From: Pinus tabuliformis
Lineage: Eukaryota; Streptophyta; Pinopsida; Pinales; Pinaceae
DNA length: 64,000 nt
Direction: 5' to 3'
Assembly: GCA_031772625.1 (NCBI GenBank)
Contig: CM062810.1
Span: forward strand, 457,441,731-457,505,730
The position numbers and the translations under genes are program-made. A model generated the notes under the pieces. That model saw nothing but the letters and a program-made list of their open reading frames with translations, ran no database searches and had not been told where the DNA came from. Below are positions 37,787-50,370 of the stretch, in pieces. Positions within the stretch are counted from its first letter, which is position 1; the number at the start of each line of letters is the position of its first letter.

Positions 37787-37975
37787 CAAAGGGGGGGTGA
37801 CCTTTGACATTCTCCTTTGTGACTCTTCACCTACCTTCATGACTCTTCAACTACTACATGAATATTACATTCTACTATTGACACTTGGTCTTTCACTTGT
37901 ACAGCGTGTTCACATTGCAATATGATCATGTACCCATGTGAGGCAATAGGCTTGAGTAAGCCATGCAAGACATCA

Positions 37976-40966
37976 CTAAGACTCAAACAACTCTCGGAAG
38001 ACAAACTCTTCAACATCCTCGTGATGATTGACGATGGCGAACTGATGCGAAACTTGGTAGTTTTTTATGGTGTCCGCGTTCTCTATTGTGACATCCTTCT
38101 GAAAGAGAACTCTTGCCTCCGTTGCATCCAGGTACACTGATTTGGCACCTCTGTCCAACTCATCTGATAACATGTGCATCATAGTCTCGAGTGCAGTCGA
38201 ACCAACGGCATACTGGTGCATAGTGTCTGCGTTGTTCTCCAAGTTTGCGTTGGTGGCTATGCACATCAACAGATCAAAGTACATGTCCATCTATAGTTAG
38301 ACTTGGTTATTTGACTTCACCTCGATGAGTTCCAATGGATGGGATCGCATGTGTGCGCACAATGACATCCATGCTCCTGAACACACGCGCATGTGAAGCC
38401 TGCAAACTAGTGATGAACTGCGAGAGTTCCTCATAGTTCCGAATTTGACTACGGATGTGTTCCTTCAACTCTATCGCCTTTGGCTTCATCATCTTTGGCA
38501 AGTGCAATGGGGCTCTTTTGTACCTCATTGTCCATGTTTGCATGTGATCAACAACAGTGTACAAATCTGACAAGAAGTGTGCTCTCCTAGCACATCACTA
38601 TTTCCAACTGTTGAAATGGACAAATGACTTATGCACAATGACGAATCTAGAGTACAACCTCCACATGATTGTCTCAAGAGACAATACTTCATCTAGTATC
38701 GCTCTCCTCAACTTTGCTCTGGCAGAAGCTGTAACTTTCTCTCCTCCCTGCTTGGCCGCTTGCAACTCCTTAGCCATGCGCTTGTTCTTAGCTATCAAGA
38801 ATCTAACACTCGAGTTGGTGCTATGACATATGCTTTGGTAGCATCGGCTAATGCAGCTGGATGTTTGTGCACATCGGATACGATCACTCGCTCTTCAAAC
38901 TGTGGACGAAATACATGTACATCTAGAGTAGGCACTCTGCGCTATTGCACAACTCTGTGTTGACTGTTTGAAAGATATGTTATGCATCTCTGCCTCTGGA
39001 TTGTCTTCAAGGATTTTTGTGTCTCCTTGATCGCTTGGGACCTACTTTGCTTCCAGATCTGGTGATGTCGATGGGGTGACCTCATGGTTTTGAGGCATGA
39101 GTTCAATATCCTGATTAGACTCTGGCTAAACCATATCCGCGCCCATATGCTCAAACATTTGTTCAATCCCTTGAGTCAAGTCTTGCTTCTATGACAGCTC
39201 ACCCTCTCTGCTATCTGCCAGCTACTCAGATGAGTCAATAACTTGTATAGGTGCAATTTCATCATTTTGTGCATGTTGCGCCGCCTATTATCCCTGTTCC
39301 TATTACACTTCCTTCTCTCTTCTGCAAAGCTCTTGTTCTTCCCTGAGTTCCTGCTCTGTTTACCTTTGCGCGATCCTTCTATTGTGTTGTCACCTTTAAG
39401 CCTCAATCTCCAAAGTTGCTTTCAACACAAGTGGATCTCCTTTGAATTTGAAACTTTGCTCTACCTTTGCATTGTCAACAACCTTCCTCTTTCCTTTTTC
39501 ACATGCAAGTCTGCTACCCTCTGTTACTGCTGATGATGCTGGTCTCTGAGATGCCGCTTTCTTCTGCTTTGCTAACCATTCTATAGCTATGCTGACCAGT
39601 TCATTGAGCCTTAAGAAGTGATAGCAGTATCTCCATTGGTCCTCCTCAGGCCAATGACACGCCCCGTGGATCCAAGGATGTTGCACTCTCGCACAATGGT
39701 CCTTCACTAAGCAATGTAGGTCATACAGATTGAAACTTCTGGTGCTGAAGGTGAATCTCTTGAATTCCTCCGTCTCGGCCTCAACATGCTTGAGATTTTG
39801 GATCTCGTACAACTCGATCTGCAAAGGAAGAGCGATCTAAGGTGCCTTCTACTTCCTGTGAAGTCTCACTGACAACCCTGTCGAGATGTGTGATATGACA
39901 CTTCTTGCATGACAAGCTTATCCATGGCAAACTTCATTAAAACATGCAGATCCTTCTTCGCGTTGTACATCCGTATGAAGGTGCCAAGGGATGAGGCATA
40001 CCAATTTGTTATGTCGGTCAATGCCTCCATTGCTACTTGCGACATGCAAGGTGGATCCTACTCAAATATCATTTTGTACATTGGGGTGACGAAGTGGTAT
40101 GATAACTCCACGAAAGCTGCATTTGAAAAACAACTTGCAATAAGTGTGCATAGAGGTTTATGAAGGTGCCCATGCCCAACCCAAGCCTAGGAACTGTTGA
40201 CGGGCACAAACTGCATCAAGTATGTAAGCAGACATGTATAGCTTTGCTTGTCGTCCCTTGGGCGGATGTGGAGCTTCTGTTACCTGTTCCTTCAACTTGA
40301 GAGCCAACATGTCAGACCAGTTGCAAGGTCTTCCTTCGCTTGCTAGTTGATCCAACACAATCACCCATTTTTGCGGGAAGGTCTCTGTGCTCTCTTAGCC
40401 ATATAAGAAGCATGCAAAGATGACCAAAATCTGATATTCCTTCTGCAGTATCCTTGTCTTGTAAACCTAGTTGGTTGTTGTCCTGAACTTTTAGATGGCT
40501 CTTTCACCTAGCTCTTCAAGATGTCTCTTGAGTTCACACTACTGCTAGGTCTGGTGAAGGGTGTATCCATCATGATCACCATCTGTGGCAAGTGATACAT
40601 CTCCTGAAAGTCCTTCGCCCTGAAGATAGCAAGTTGGGTTCTACTGACACTTCTCAACACCATCGTCTCTAGATCAATATGCGAGACAATCCATTGGATC
40701 ATGTCCACGCATGGAAACGCGGGATACCTGCATGCAATCTGGTACAAGCCAAACTTGTGTATGTCGACATAGACCCGACGGTCTTCCAAATTTTCCTCAA
40801 ATGTGCTCGAGAAGGTGTCATTGATGTCCTTCCATTTCATCTTGATATATTTTTCTATGAACAACTTAGTGTCTCCATAGATAGGCAAACTCATAGACAC
40901 TTGCTCAACTACACCTCCAGTTGCGCTCTCGACGATGTCCTTTGACCTTGCTCTCTTGGAGGTCAT
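37976..40966 (-). pseudogene. Unrecognised ORF of about 1,000 codons inside LTR D
   Basis: On the minus strand the frame starts at ATG 40,966 (MTSKRARSKDIVESATGG). It stays open to about 40,545, shifts frame, and continues with DMLALKLKEQ (40,364-40,158). Two further shifts occur near 40,000. A long frame from 39,824 to about 38,300 includes YDLHCLVKDHCARVQHPW, then a very Gln/Glu/Arg-rich coiled-coil stretch (about 39,400-39,200). Helical segments follow (38,798-38,598, 38,573-38,307), and a last piece ends at 37,976. Most internal stops are TAA/TAG in the Gln-rich part. The same protein ends are recognisable in the C LTRs with the middle deleted. I see no reverse transcriptase, integrase, transposase or capsid signature and do not know its function. 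Confidence 0.6.
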
Positions 40967-41094
40967 TGTACATGTACTACTGAGAGACAAACGAACACCT
41001 ATTATACTTGGAGGCAGAGCAACACTAATGGAAAGAAATCTATCAGCTGAAAACCAAAACAACTTAAGCACTGACATACAACACACCTAGGTCA

Positions 41095-41345
41095 CTCACT
41101 GGAAAGATTGCGCAATTTTCACTGGGAGGCTGGGAGACTAACTGCCAAAATTGCACAAAGCACAATCTAGACCGTCAATGGGTTGACTGACTGTTGAAAC
41201 TACGCAAGGCACAGTCCAGCTTGGTCTGTTGAGGACTAAAACTGCGCAATGTGTAGTTTCAGTCAACAATGATTGCAACCATCAAATTGCATTTGCGCAA
41301 TTCCTGGGGCAAGCATGGCACTGCATCTCATAATTGCGCAGAAAA
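41095..41345. repeat. TTGCGCAA palindrome cluster in LTR D
   Basis: Instances at about 41,104 (ATTGCGCAAT), 41,243, 41,293 and 41,333, with decayed ones between (TTGCACAA, TACGCAA). They are spaced about 40-50 bp and lie just upstream, in minus-strand sense, of the LTR coding region. Confidence 0.75.
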
Positions 41346-41859
41346 AGCATAGGGGCCAGTGTTGGGCCACCTTTACACAATTTCTTGGAGTAACGCAGAG
41401 CCTTCACTCTCAGAAATGTGCATTTTAAGCCGACCAAGTCAAGGTCTGGGCCAACGCAGGCCAGACCCGCCAACAGGTGACTAAAAACATGAAAAGTCTA
41501 AATACATGGAGAAGCTGAGTGAAAACAATAGTGAATTATCATGCATGCAAACAGTGAGTGAAAGATTCAGAGAACGGGAAAACAAGCAAGTGTGTAAAGC
41601 GAGTCGCCGCAATGACGACCGTCAATGGAGAAGCAATGTCATACATGCGACAGTAGTGAGATGCAATGAAAATTTTAAAACAATGCTTCTACAAGCTAAC
41701 ATGCATTAAAATGACAGCAAGAGTTCATCAAAACCAAACAAACAACACTCACACAAGCCAAAATACAAAAAGCGACAGAAAAACAGCAAAAGACATGAAA
41801 AGCAGACTTACCTGGAAAAAGTTGAGCTTAGTGTGCCAAATGCCCCTAGATACGATGTA

Positions 41860-41864
41860 GGATG
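41860..41864 (+). repeat. Element C target-site duplication, left
   Basis: GGATG directly precedes TGTTGTAGCGGC; the partner is at 58,920-58,924. Removing C and one copy restores continuity of LTR D with its homologues. Confidence 0.9.
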
Positions 41865-42084
41865 TGTTGTAGCGGCTACAACCACCCTCAAAAAATTTTC
41901 CTTAGCTTCATTTTGAAGCCTCCCTTCCAACTTTCATAGCAGCATGTCTTTCTTCGTCAAGTACAGAAGCTTCAGTTTTTTTCTTACACAAAAGCAGCCA
42001 GTCGATCAAAACTCGATGCATTCCCCTCACAGGTTGATGACCCGGACTTGGTCCAGCTGCAGGCCGAGCAGCGCCCCCAAGAAA

Positions 42085-42290
42085 TTGCACAATTGAGGAG
42101 GGCAACAAACCTTCCCTCCAGAAATTGCGCAATCTTGACTCGCTGCCTACTGGGCTCCAAAATTGCGCAATTCTGACAGTCAACACTCACAGTGAAAATT
42201 GCTCAATTTTCCCCAGCAGGGCTGTCAGCCCAGAATTTGTGCAAATATGGGCAGCAGTCAGTTAGTCTACCTAGAAATTGTGCAAATTCC
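42085..42290. repeat. TTGCGCAA palindrome cluster in C 5' LTR
   Basis: Copies at about 42,087 (TTGCACAATT), 42,125, 42,162 (AATTGCGCAATT), 42,196 and 42,275, at steps of about 35-40 bp. Flanks often form CCCTCC/GGAGGG inverted pairs. Confidence 0.78.
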
Positions 42291-43123
42291 CTAGGCAGCC
42301 AACGCAGCTCCCAACCACAAATGTGCATTTTCTCTCAGCAGTCGAGTAATCTCTTGCATGTGTCGCTGAGTTGAACGGTTCCCTCTTGGAATGAGGAAAA
42401 CTCACTTGCATGCATGGGATGGTTCTCCCAAGGCAGCAGACAAAGACATCCCTTGTTTAAGGGATCTATTTTTAGTAGTTGGAGGTTACATGCAAGGATC
42501 ATTTCAGTAACCTCCCACCAAGTGACGCTTTCACTAGATTTATGGCATGCGCGTCACAACCTTGATGTTATCAAAACTCATCAACCAGATGCCATAGAGT
42601 TCATTCCTCACATAAAACTTGCACCGCTAACATCCGACATCAAATCTAGGAGTTGTTGGCACACTCATCTCATTTGTTTTGTGGTAAGCTCGCTTTCCAT
42701 GACTTGTGTTGCATTTTTAGCACTTTTTGTGTTTCGCTTCGTATGAATGTTATTTGCTTGATTTCAATGAACACTTGTTGTCATTGTGATAAATAATAGC
42801 TTGTTCTAGCACTGTTTCATTTTTCATTGCTATCTCACTGTTTTCGCATGCATGAAACTGTTTTGCACGAACGGTCGCCGATTCGGCGACTCGCCTCACC
42901 TACATGCATGTTGTTCCATTTTTTGAATCTGTCATTCACTATTTTCATGCACGATCATTCACTTATCCTTACAGTTAGTATCGCCATGCATTCGTATTCA
43001 CATTTTCTTTCAGTTGCTCGTCAGCGAGTCTGGGCAGCCTTGGCCCGGACTCTACCTCACCAAGAGTCTCACTAAGACAACATTGCACAATCCTGAGAGG
43101 GAAGGCTTTGCCATCCTCTCTAG

Positions 43124-44720
43124 AAATGCCCATTTCTGCCCAGTAGCTGTTTCCTAGGCATACTCTACGCAATCCTAAGGGACAGTGGCTGTTGGCCCAA
43201 AAAATTACACAACGTAGTCACTGAGCCTACAATGATTGCCGGCTGAGATTGGGCATTATGCAATTCCAGCAGTCAACAGCCATATTGGACTGTGCATTGC
43301 GTAGTTCCAGCGGTCAGACAGACTCCCAGTAGCTCAGACTATGCCTTGCGCATTCTTGGTAGTCAGTCTCCCGACCTCCCGGTTGAAATTGCGTAACCTT
43401 CATGATCAGTCACACAGGTATGTTGCAAGTCAGTTCTCAAGTTCATTTTGGTTTTCGACTAACAGATTGCTTGCCATGAGTGTTGCCATGTCTCCAGGTA
43501 TTGCAAGTTTTCATCGGCCTCTCAACAACACAGATGCAGTGGTTTCAAGAGAACAGAGTTGAAGACACCATTCAGAGCACACTTGGGGATGCAGTCGATC
43601 AAGTGTTTATGAACTTCCCTACCCACGAAGACATCGAGTTGTTCGTAGACAAGAACATCAAGATATGACGGTAGCAGCGTCGTAACGAGCAGCATCATGA
43701 ACACCAACAGAGGGCAGCACACTGGATGCAGCAAACACGAGAGGAAGGTTGTTGACAACATAGAGGCAGAACAAGGTTGTAAGCTCAAGCAGATCCACTG
43801 GTGATGAAAGCAACTTTGGAGACTCAGGTTATGAGGTGACGGTGCGACATAAAGATCACGCAAAGATAGAGAATGGAAAGAAGACGGAGTTGCATGTTTG
43901 AAGCAGCAACTCAAGAAAGAACATGAAATGCGCATTTATGCCCAATAGTTATTCCCCAGGCCTACTTTCCACAATCCTGAGGGACAGTGGCTGCTGGCCA
44001 AGAAAATTGTGCAATGCAGTCACTGAGTCTGCAGCCATTACCAGCTGAGATTGTGCATTGCGCAATTCCAACAATCAGCAGCGAGATTGGACTTTGCATT
44101 GCGCAGTTCCAACTGTCATTCAGTCTCCCAGTAGCCCAGACGTTGCCTTGCACAGTCTTGGCAGTCAATCTCCCGACCTCCCAACCGAAATTGCGCAACC
44201 TTCATGATCAGTCACACAGGTATGTTGCAAGTTAGTTTTCAAATTCATTTTTGTTTTCGACTGACAAATTGATTTCCATGAGTGTTGCCATGTCTCCAAG
44301 TATTGCAGATGTTCATCTGCCTCTGAGTAGTGCATATAAAATGGTTTCAAGAGAGCAGAGTCGAAAACACCATTCAGAGCACACTTGGGGATGCAGTCGA
44401 TCAAGTGTCTATGAACTTGACTACTCACGAAGATATCGAGCTTTTCGTATACAAGGACATCAAGATATGATGGCAGCAATGAGTAGCATCATGAACACCA
44501 ACTGAAGTCAGCACACTGGATGCATCGAACATGAGAGGAAGGGTATTGACAACATAGAGGCGAAACAAGATTGCAAGCTCAAACAAATCCACTAGTGATG
44601 AAAGCAACTTTGAGGACTCGGGCTATGAGGTGATGGCGCGACATGAAGATCACGCGAAGACAGAGAATGGAACAAAGAAGGAGTTGCATGTGTTGAAGCA
44701 GTAACTCAAGAAAGAACATG
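43124..44720 (+). repeat. Internal 0.8-kb tandem duplication in C 5' LTR
   Basis: Unit 1 (43,124-43,925) and unit 2 (43,926-44,720) both run from AAATGCSCATTT through CAGTCACACAGGTATGTTGCA to CTCAAGAAAGAACATG. The 3' LTR of the same element has one unit, which explains most of the length difference between the two LTRs. Confidence 0.85.
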
Positions 44721-45402
44721 AAGATGTACAGACAAGTGAATGAGTGCAGCAGGAACATGAACAACAAGGGCGCAACATACATTCATGGATGAAACTATGC
44801 CCGTACAAGTTAAAGATCCATCTAGCAGCTAGCACGAAGCAGACATGGTGAGCAGTGTTGTTGGTTGCATGCAAGGGATTCAACAACATGCATGTCATTG
44901 TGCGCATGCATGCGATCTGACCCATTCAGCACACTCACCAAGCGAAGACAATAAGCTAGTCCAACTGGAGCTAAACATGTACTTTGGAAAGTTGATGCAC
45001 ATGACCACCAACACACACTTGAAGATCAACATGGACACTATGCATCAGTGTGTCACCAGTTCAGATACACCCAAGAAGACCATGCGCATGTTAGCAGATG
45101 ACTTGGATGAAGGAGCCATACCAATGCAACGGAGGCAAGAGTTCACTTCGGCAAGTTGTCACAATGGGGTGCATGCACACCATCACGGACAACCAAGCTT
45201 GGCATTAGTGCACCACCTTCACCATCACAAGAATTTCAAAGAGTTGGTTCTCACATGAGCACATGTGCATTGTAATTTAACGTCATGTCAAGTGGAAGTT
45301 CAAGTGTCAATAGTTGGATGTAACAATCATAGAGTAGATGAAGAATCATGAGGGTAGATGAACGGTCACAAAGGGGAATTTCAAGGGTCACCCCACCCTT
45401 TG

Positions 45403-45411
45403 CTATAAATA
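45403..45411 (+). promoter_or_regulatory. TATA box in C 5' LTR
   Basis: CTATAAATA in the context CCACCCTTTG-CTATAAATAAAACCTCATAAC, about 30 bp before the likely transcription start; the same site is at 58,198 in the 3' LTR. Confidence 0.65.
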
Positions 45412-45968
45412 AAACCTCATAACTCATTGTAAAGGCTTTTGTTCAGCCAAGCTTCTGATAAGACTATCTTGGAGAAAGATTGGAAAGTATTGTAACGCGC
45501 CTTGGCTTCTCCACTGTACAGAGCTAGTACATATTTTTGGATGAGCAAGCGGATGTGGCTGTGACGTTCCACTATTGGAGCTAGTGGTTGGACATTGCTA
45601 TATTGTATCACTGGAACTTACACTTCTTTATATAATAAGAGCCAGCACATTTCATGCATATGTTGTATTGCATTCCAGCTACCTTGTTTACTCTAAACAG
45701 CATATGTATTTGCTTTCTTACGCATGCATGTATGGACTATTTTGTATGAGTATGTATGAATATTTCAGAAATGTGTTGCTGGTTTAACCATCACTTTGGA
45801 TTTCCAGCTAACTTGATTTCGAGCTTGTGATGCATCTTCGCCCGTGTGTTCCCTTCCTATCCGAGTACTATTATAGGTTGCCAAGGGGTGCACTCATCTC
45901 AACTCCCATGTGTTAGAACCTCTCATCCACATTGCTTGACTCACTGCAACTGTCACACCCTTGCTACC

Positions 45969-47636
45969 TGTTAGCTCTGCTATGCACCACTGACTTTTTA
46001 AGGTTAGAGAGGATCATGGTCCGTCTGGTTATGATCAAAGGGAGGCTCACATTGGTCGTTGTTTCCTTCCTTCCTTCATCTCACTCTTCTCTAAACCCTC
46101 CTCATTCCCTGAATAAGCCTTCCGAAACCCGACAAAGCCCCTTTGGGCCTTAGCCCCGAGCACAAAACCACAAGCCTACCATAAGACCCTACCATATGTA
46201 TTCGCACTTTCATAACTCACTGCGCCTCATCTCCACCGTTGATCACCCCACTGATCCAATGGCTCTCGTCGCACCCGATAAAGTGACTCGCTCGATCATT
46301 TCCCACCGTCAGATCATCTCCGCTAGGATCTGACGATCTTCGCTCTCATCGCACCAACAACTTAATCGAGTGTTAGCATGTGATGAGAGCGGTTTTTCTC
46401 TCTCATCTGCTACTATGTGTCGATCCCTGAATGGAATCGCGCGACCCGGGCATTTACTACTTAGTGCCCAAAAGTGGTGTGATGAATACCTTTACCACCC
46501 AACCAAACCACCCCGCTTGTTAAACACCCGCACAACTCCACTTTCCGATGGTCGTCTGATCTATCCGCTGCCGATCCAACGGCCCTGATTCACCCCGCTC
46601 CCACCTCGGCCGATAGCCTCCACCGAGCCATCTCTACCGTCCATTTTCCCAATCTGATGGTCGTCCCTCCCTCTCATCTAGACTGTCCGTTTGCCCATGA
46701 ATTCCACCTCCTTGACCACTCTGTTGCCCAAAGAAGGAGATGACCAGTATTGCCAGTATCAGTCACAGCTAGTGCCCAACAACCATATTTAACAGTAAGC
46801 ATGGAAAAAGGGGAAAGGACGCAGCATGACCCTGTAACTGAAATTATCAGTCATGGACTCCACCAGTACGAACTCTCCAACAGCCTAAAAGGATAGCACA
46901 GCATCTGAACGGATCAGATTCACCCACTGAAGCAAGAAAACACGTTCAGAGCTCCATCAGGCAGTTAAATGCAGTTGGTGGTCAATTATGACCCCTCCAT
47001 GCCTAAAACTGCCAAGTGCCATTGTAATGTAAATCTATAAATATCCAGAAGCAAGATGTAATCAGGGTTGGAATTTGATGTAAGGTTCAACTTCTGGAGA
47101 CTGTAGATATTTTGTCACTTGCAGCGTCTTGTCTTCATTTTCAGCTAATATAAGCTTATTTTGCTATTAACTGCTCACTTTCTACTTCCCTCGGTCTCAA
47201 GCTTGTACCTCTTGATATTTATCATTAGATAACTGTCATCTTATCTCTGTGTTAGAATCTTGTATGCATCATTGAATAGGTTGCCCAGGTTTCTTTCTAT
47301 CTAATGCAGAAGAGTTGTCATCATGTATTTGCATTAGTAGATTAGATTTACAGGTTGCTTTACTAGTTGCAACTAACCATCACATGGTCTTGTGTATCTG
47401 CTGGTGTGGTTAGTATTCTCCATATTCACCTAATCTCTAAAATTGTGAGAATTGGTGGTCTAAAGCCTTGTCGTCTGAGGGTGTTTACGCATGTCTAGAG
47501 TGAAACAAAGTAGAAGTGGTTATCTGACTTGAACAAAACCATCATTCCTTCCATTAAACCTGCAACAATAGTTGAATTTATATGTTATCAGGCATCTCCG
47601 AGCTACAACCTAGGAGAGTTTCTTGGGATCCTAACA
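45969..47636 (+). mobile_element. Element B 5' LTR
   Basis: TGTTAGCTC...CCTAACA, 1,668 bp. The boundary is fixed by the CTACC duplication on the left and the primer-binding site on the right. Confidence 0.93.
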
Positions 47637-47640
47637 TAAT

Positions 47641-47658
47641 TGGCGCCGTTGCCAGGGA
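47641..47658 (+). promoter_or_regulatory. Element B primer-binding site (tRNA-Asp type)
   Basis: TGGCGCCGTTGCCAGGGA lies four bases after the LTR. It matches the complement of the plant tRNA-Asp 3' end except one base (A for G), as in many plant Gypsy elements. Confidence 0.85.
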
Positions 47659-48182
47659 GAGGAGATTGAAGCTTAGCTTCCTTGGGAGAATGACACGGAT
47701 CTAGCTTTGATGATAGACAAAGTCTAGACACATTATTGGTTGTAATCATCTATCTGGCGACTCTACTAGAGGCTGAACCTCTTGGCGACTCCACATTACA
47801 GTTCTGGCTCAGTTTGTGAGACACACTTAGAGAAATCCTCAGAAGTCACCAGCTGACCGAGTGCCTGACCCTGAGAAGATTGTCAAGCAAAGCAAACTAT
47901 CACGAAAAATGAGAATCAGGATCAGGTAAGCCTAAACAATCTCATGTATCTCTACAAGAAGGGCTTGTAACTGAACATGTACATGTTGAAAATATAGAGC
48001 CTAGCTTTACCAGTGAAGAAATATTTCCAGAGATTCATAAAGCTCCTTGTTCAATAAGTTCCCCATTAGATCTCAGTCTAGAGAAAACCTCCCCTATAGC
48101 TCATCAGTTTCCTTCAGCGCTGTCATTTGTTTCTCGGCTTTCTATTATCCAAACTGCCAGCACCATTCCATCTATACTAGTC

Positions 48183-50000
48183 ATGGCAGGCCCACAAGCG
48201 CCTACCAAAATGGAAAGAATCATAACTACTAGGTATGGACCCCTGGTCCTGCATGTTCCTTTGAATGCCATCCCTGTAAGAGAATATTAGAAATACATGC
48301 CTAAGTTCACTGGTACAGAGTGAGTAACAGCTAAAGAACACCTTGAGTCTTTTTATAGCTATTTTGATAACCTAGATATCAATGAAGATGATGTGTGGAT
48401 GAGAGTATTTGTCCAAAGCCTTGATGGAGAGGCTAGAAAGTGGTTCAGATAGCTGACCCCTAGGTCTATAGCAGATATTGAAGCATTAGATGATGTGTTT
48501 TTAAATCATTGGGAAGATAAGAAAGATCTACTATATTACCATACCGCATTTGGTAACCTCAGAAGGGAAAATGGGGAGTCATTGTCTGATTTTAAAAAAA
48601 GATTCAATCGGATGTATAGCAAGATACCAGCTGAAGTGAAGCCTACCCCCACCTTTGCTAAACTCACTTATGCCAATGCCTTTGATTCTTATTTCTACCT
48701 GCTATTAAGAGAAAGAAGATGTGCTACTCTAGCCGAAATGCAAGATGCAACCTTGGAGGTGGAATCCAATATCATGGCTGCAGAAAAACTCAAAGGTAAT
48801 CCTGATAGAAGAAGGTAAAGGGGTGAGCACTCATCATCTTCAGATCCCAAGATCGATAAAATGGCCAAGATGATAGAGTCATTAGCTTCTGAAATCTCCA
48901 AGCTGAAGGTTGAGCAGTATTCAGGGAAAGCAAGGGTTCCTAATACCTTTACTCTTCCAAATCCAAATCCATTTAGAAGAGAAAATGAGAAGTTACAGAT
49001 TTTGCAAAGAAACAAAGATACCAATGAAGACCAAAGCGTGAAGACCCCGTTTCAAAATATATTCATGGAAGAAGAGCAGTTTGAAGAAGATGATGAGATC
49101 CATGGTATGGAATACAAGGGCAGTGCCCCTTTTTCAACCAAAGCTGCCTATTAGAAGTCATTATTCAATGGTCAGATCAACCAAGAGCGGAATGGTGAAG
49201 CTATTCTACAAACTGTCGATCAGCACCAATATGATCTGAGATCTATAATGAATAATGTCAAAGAAGCTCCTGCTCATAAAGTTGTTTCCCCTGCAGAACA
49301 ACATGCTAATAAGTAGAAACAACCAGCAGTTGCTCCTATCATCCTCAAAGTTCCAGCCATAGAGGTAAGAGGCCTTAAAAATCCCCCTTCTTCTTTCAGT
49401 TTTCAATCAGAAATTTAGAAGCCAAGAATATCCATGCCTCCGATTGAACCAGTGAAGAATGAGTCCCTCAAGGAATTTATTCTTGAGGATCTTGAGCCCA
49501 AAATCATCTAAGCTTCCATTGACTATGCAAATCTAAAAATTGACCAACTTGTTATTCTCAGCGCAGTGATCAAAAAATGTGAAGTCAGCTCCACATCATC
49601 TTGTGTTCCTATGTCTGTTCAAGATAAAATCCCTCATAATTTCCCCCTAGGCACTAGAGCCAACCATAATTCAATGCCCAAGGTTGACATGGGTAATCTC
49701 AGTCTTGATATTATGAAGCCTACCCAGTTAACCTCCACACAGCTTGAAAAGGTAGTTTGCCATATCACAGAGGAAGAGGGCCCACAGATTTGGGACACCT
49801 TCTTTGACGAGGCTTTTTCTAAGAAAGCTACAGGAGTAGCTGAAGTCTTTGTGTCCCCCACGCAAGAATACATTGATTCACCATTTATATTAATTGTTCA
49901 GGCCACAAATGAGACAGTCGAGTACACAACAACCCTTATTATTCAGCAGGTGTACAAAAGCTTCCACGAAAAACATCCAAGGATGAGAGCATATAGATAG
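48183..50000 (+). pseudogene. Gypsy gag fused in frame to an RNase H remnant
   Basis: One frame of 606 codons from ATG 48,183 (MAGPQAPTK) to TAG 49,998, with no frameshift but eight internal stops: 48,288, 48,321, 48,450, 48,816, 49,152, 49,314, 49,416 and 49,509. The Retrotrans_gag (capsid) domain lies at about 48,330-48,780 (AFGNLRRENGESLSDFKKRF). A charged coiled-coil region follows. From about 49,785 the sequence resembles plant Gypsy RNase H: an FFDEAF start with the catalytic Asp, FVSPTQEYI, and ATNETVEY with the Glu. Protease and RT, which normally lie between, are missing. Confidence 0.78.
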
Positions 50001-50084
50001 GGGGTGAAATATAAACCATATCTACCTGATAAGGTCAAATGCCCTAAAATTTTTGGGGTAGGTATCAAATCAACTGGTCTTTGC

Positions 50085-50370
50085 AAGTCTTTGATGAATT
50101 GGCTGATATGCACATTGACCAAGAGAAAGAAACCTTTCATATAAAGGTAGAAAGGGTCAATTCTGAGTGTGGTAACTTTTTTCTCCAATGGGATGCACTG
50201 AAGGAAAGGCAAGGAGATCCTGGTAAATTCAATGCTCTATGGACAGGATCATTCCTCATCGATTAGGTCCAGGTAAACAACACTTTCATGCTGCAAAGTA
50301 TGAAAGGAGAAATAGTTTTTGATGGACCAGTCAATGGGTGGTTTCTGAAAATTTATATTGTTTAAGGCCT
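50085..50370 (+). pseudogene. Integrase C-terminal (GPY/F-like) remnant
   Basis: In a different frame, 50,081-50,266 and on to about 50,365 reads GKFNALWTGSFLID, then a stop, then NNTFMLQ and PVNGWFLK. This is the layout of the GPY/F module that ends Gypsy integrases. It is a short leftover after deletion of the integrase core. Confidence 0.6.

Larger units (their letters stand above)
37068..41864 (-). mobile_element. Solo LTR D, right (3') part on the minus strand
   Basis: On the minus strand this LTR ends at 37,068 with ...ACCGTCAACA. It is interrupted at 41,864 by element C and resumes at 58,925-59,716, where it starts TGTTGTAGGGGCTACAACC. The combined length is about 5.59 kb. Flanking bases GTCTC (37,063-37,067) and GTATC (59,717-59,721) differ at one position, consistent with an aged 5-bp duplication and hence a solo LTR. 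It is homologous along its length to the LTRs of C but keeps a long coding region that they have lost. Confidence 0.82.
41865..45968 (+). mobile_element. Element C 5' LTR, part 1
   Basis: Contains the 5' palindrome clusters, a GGTAAGC donor-like site (about 42,683), an internal 0.8-kb duplication (43,124-44,720), remnants of the LTR coding region (43,500-43,670 and 44,700-45,260) and the TATA box at 45,403. It ends at CTACC (45,964-45,968), where B is inserted. Confidence 0.85.
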
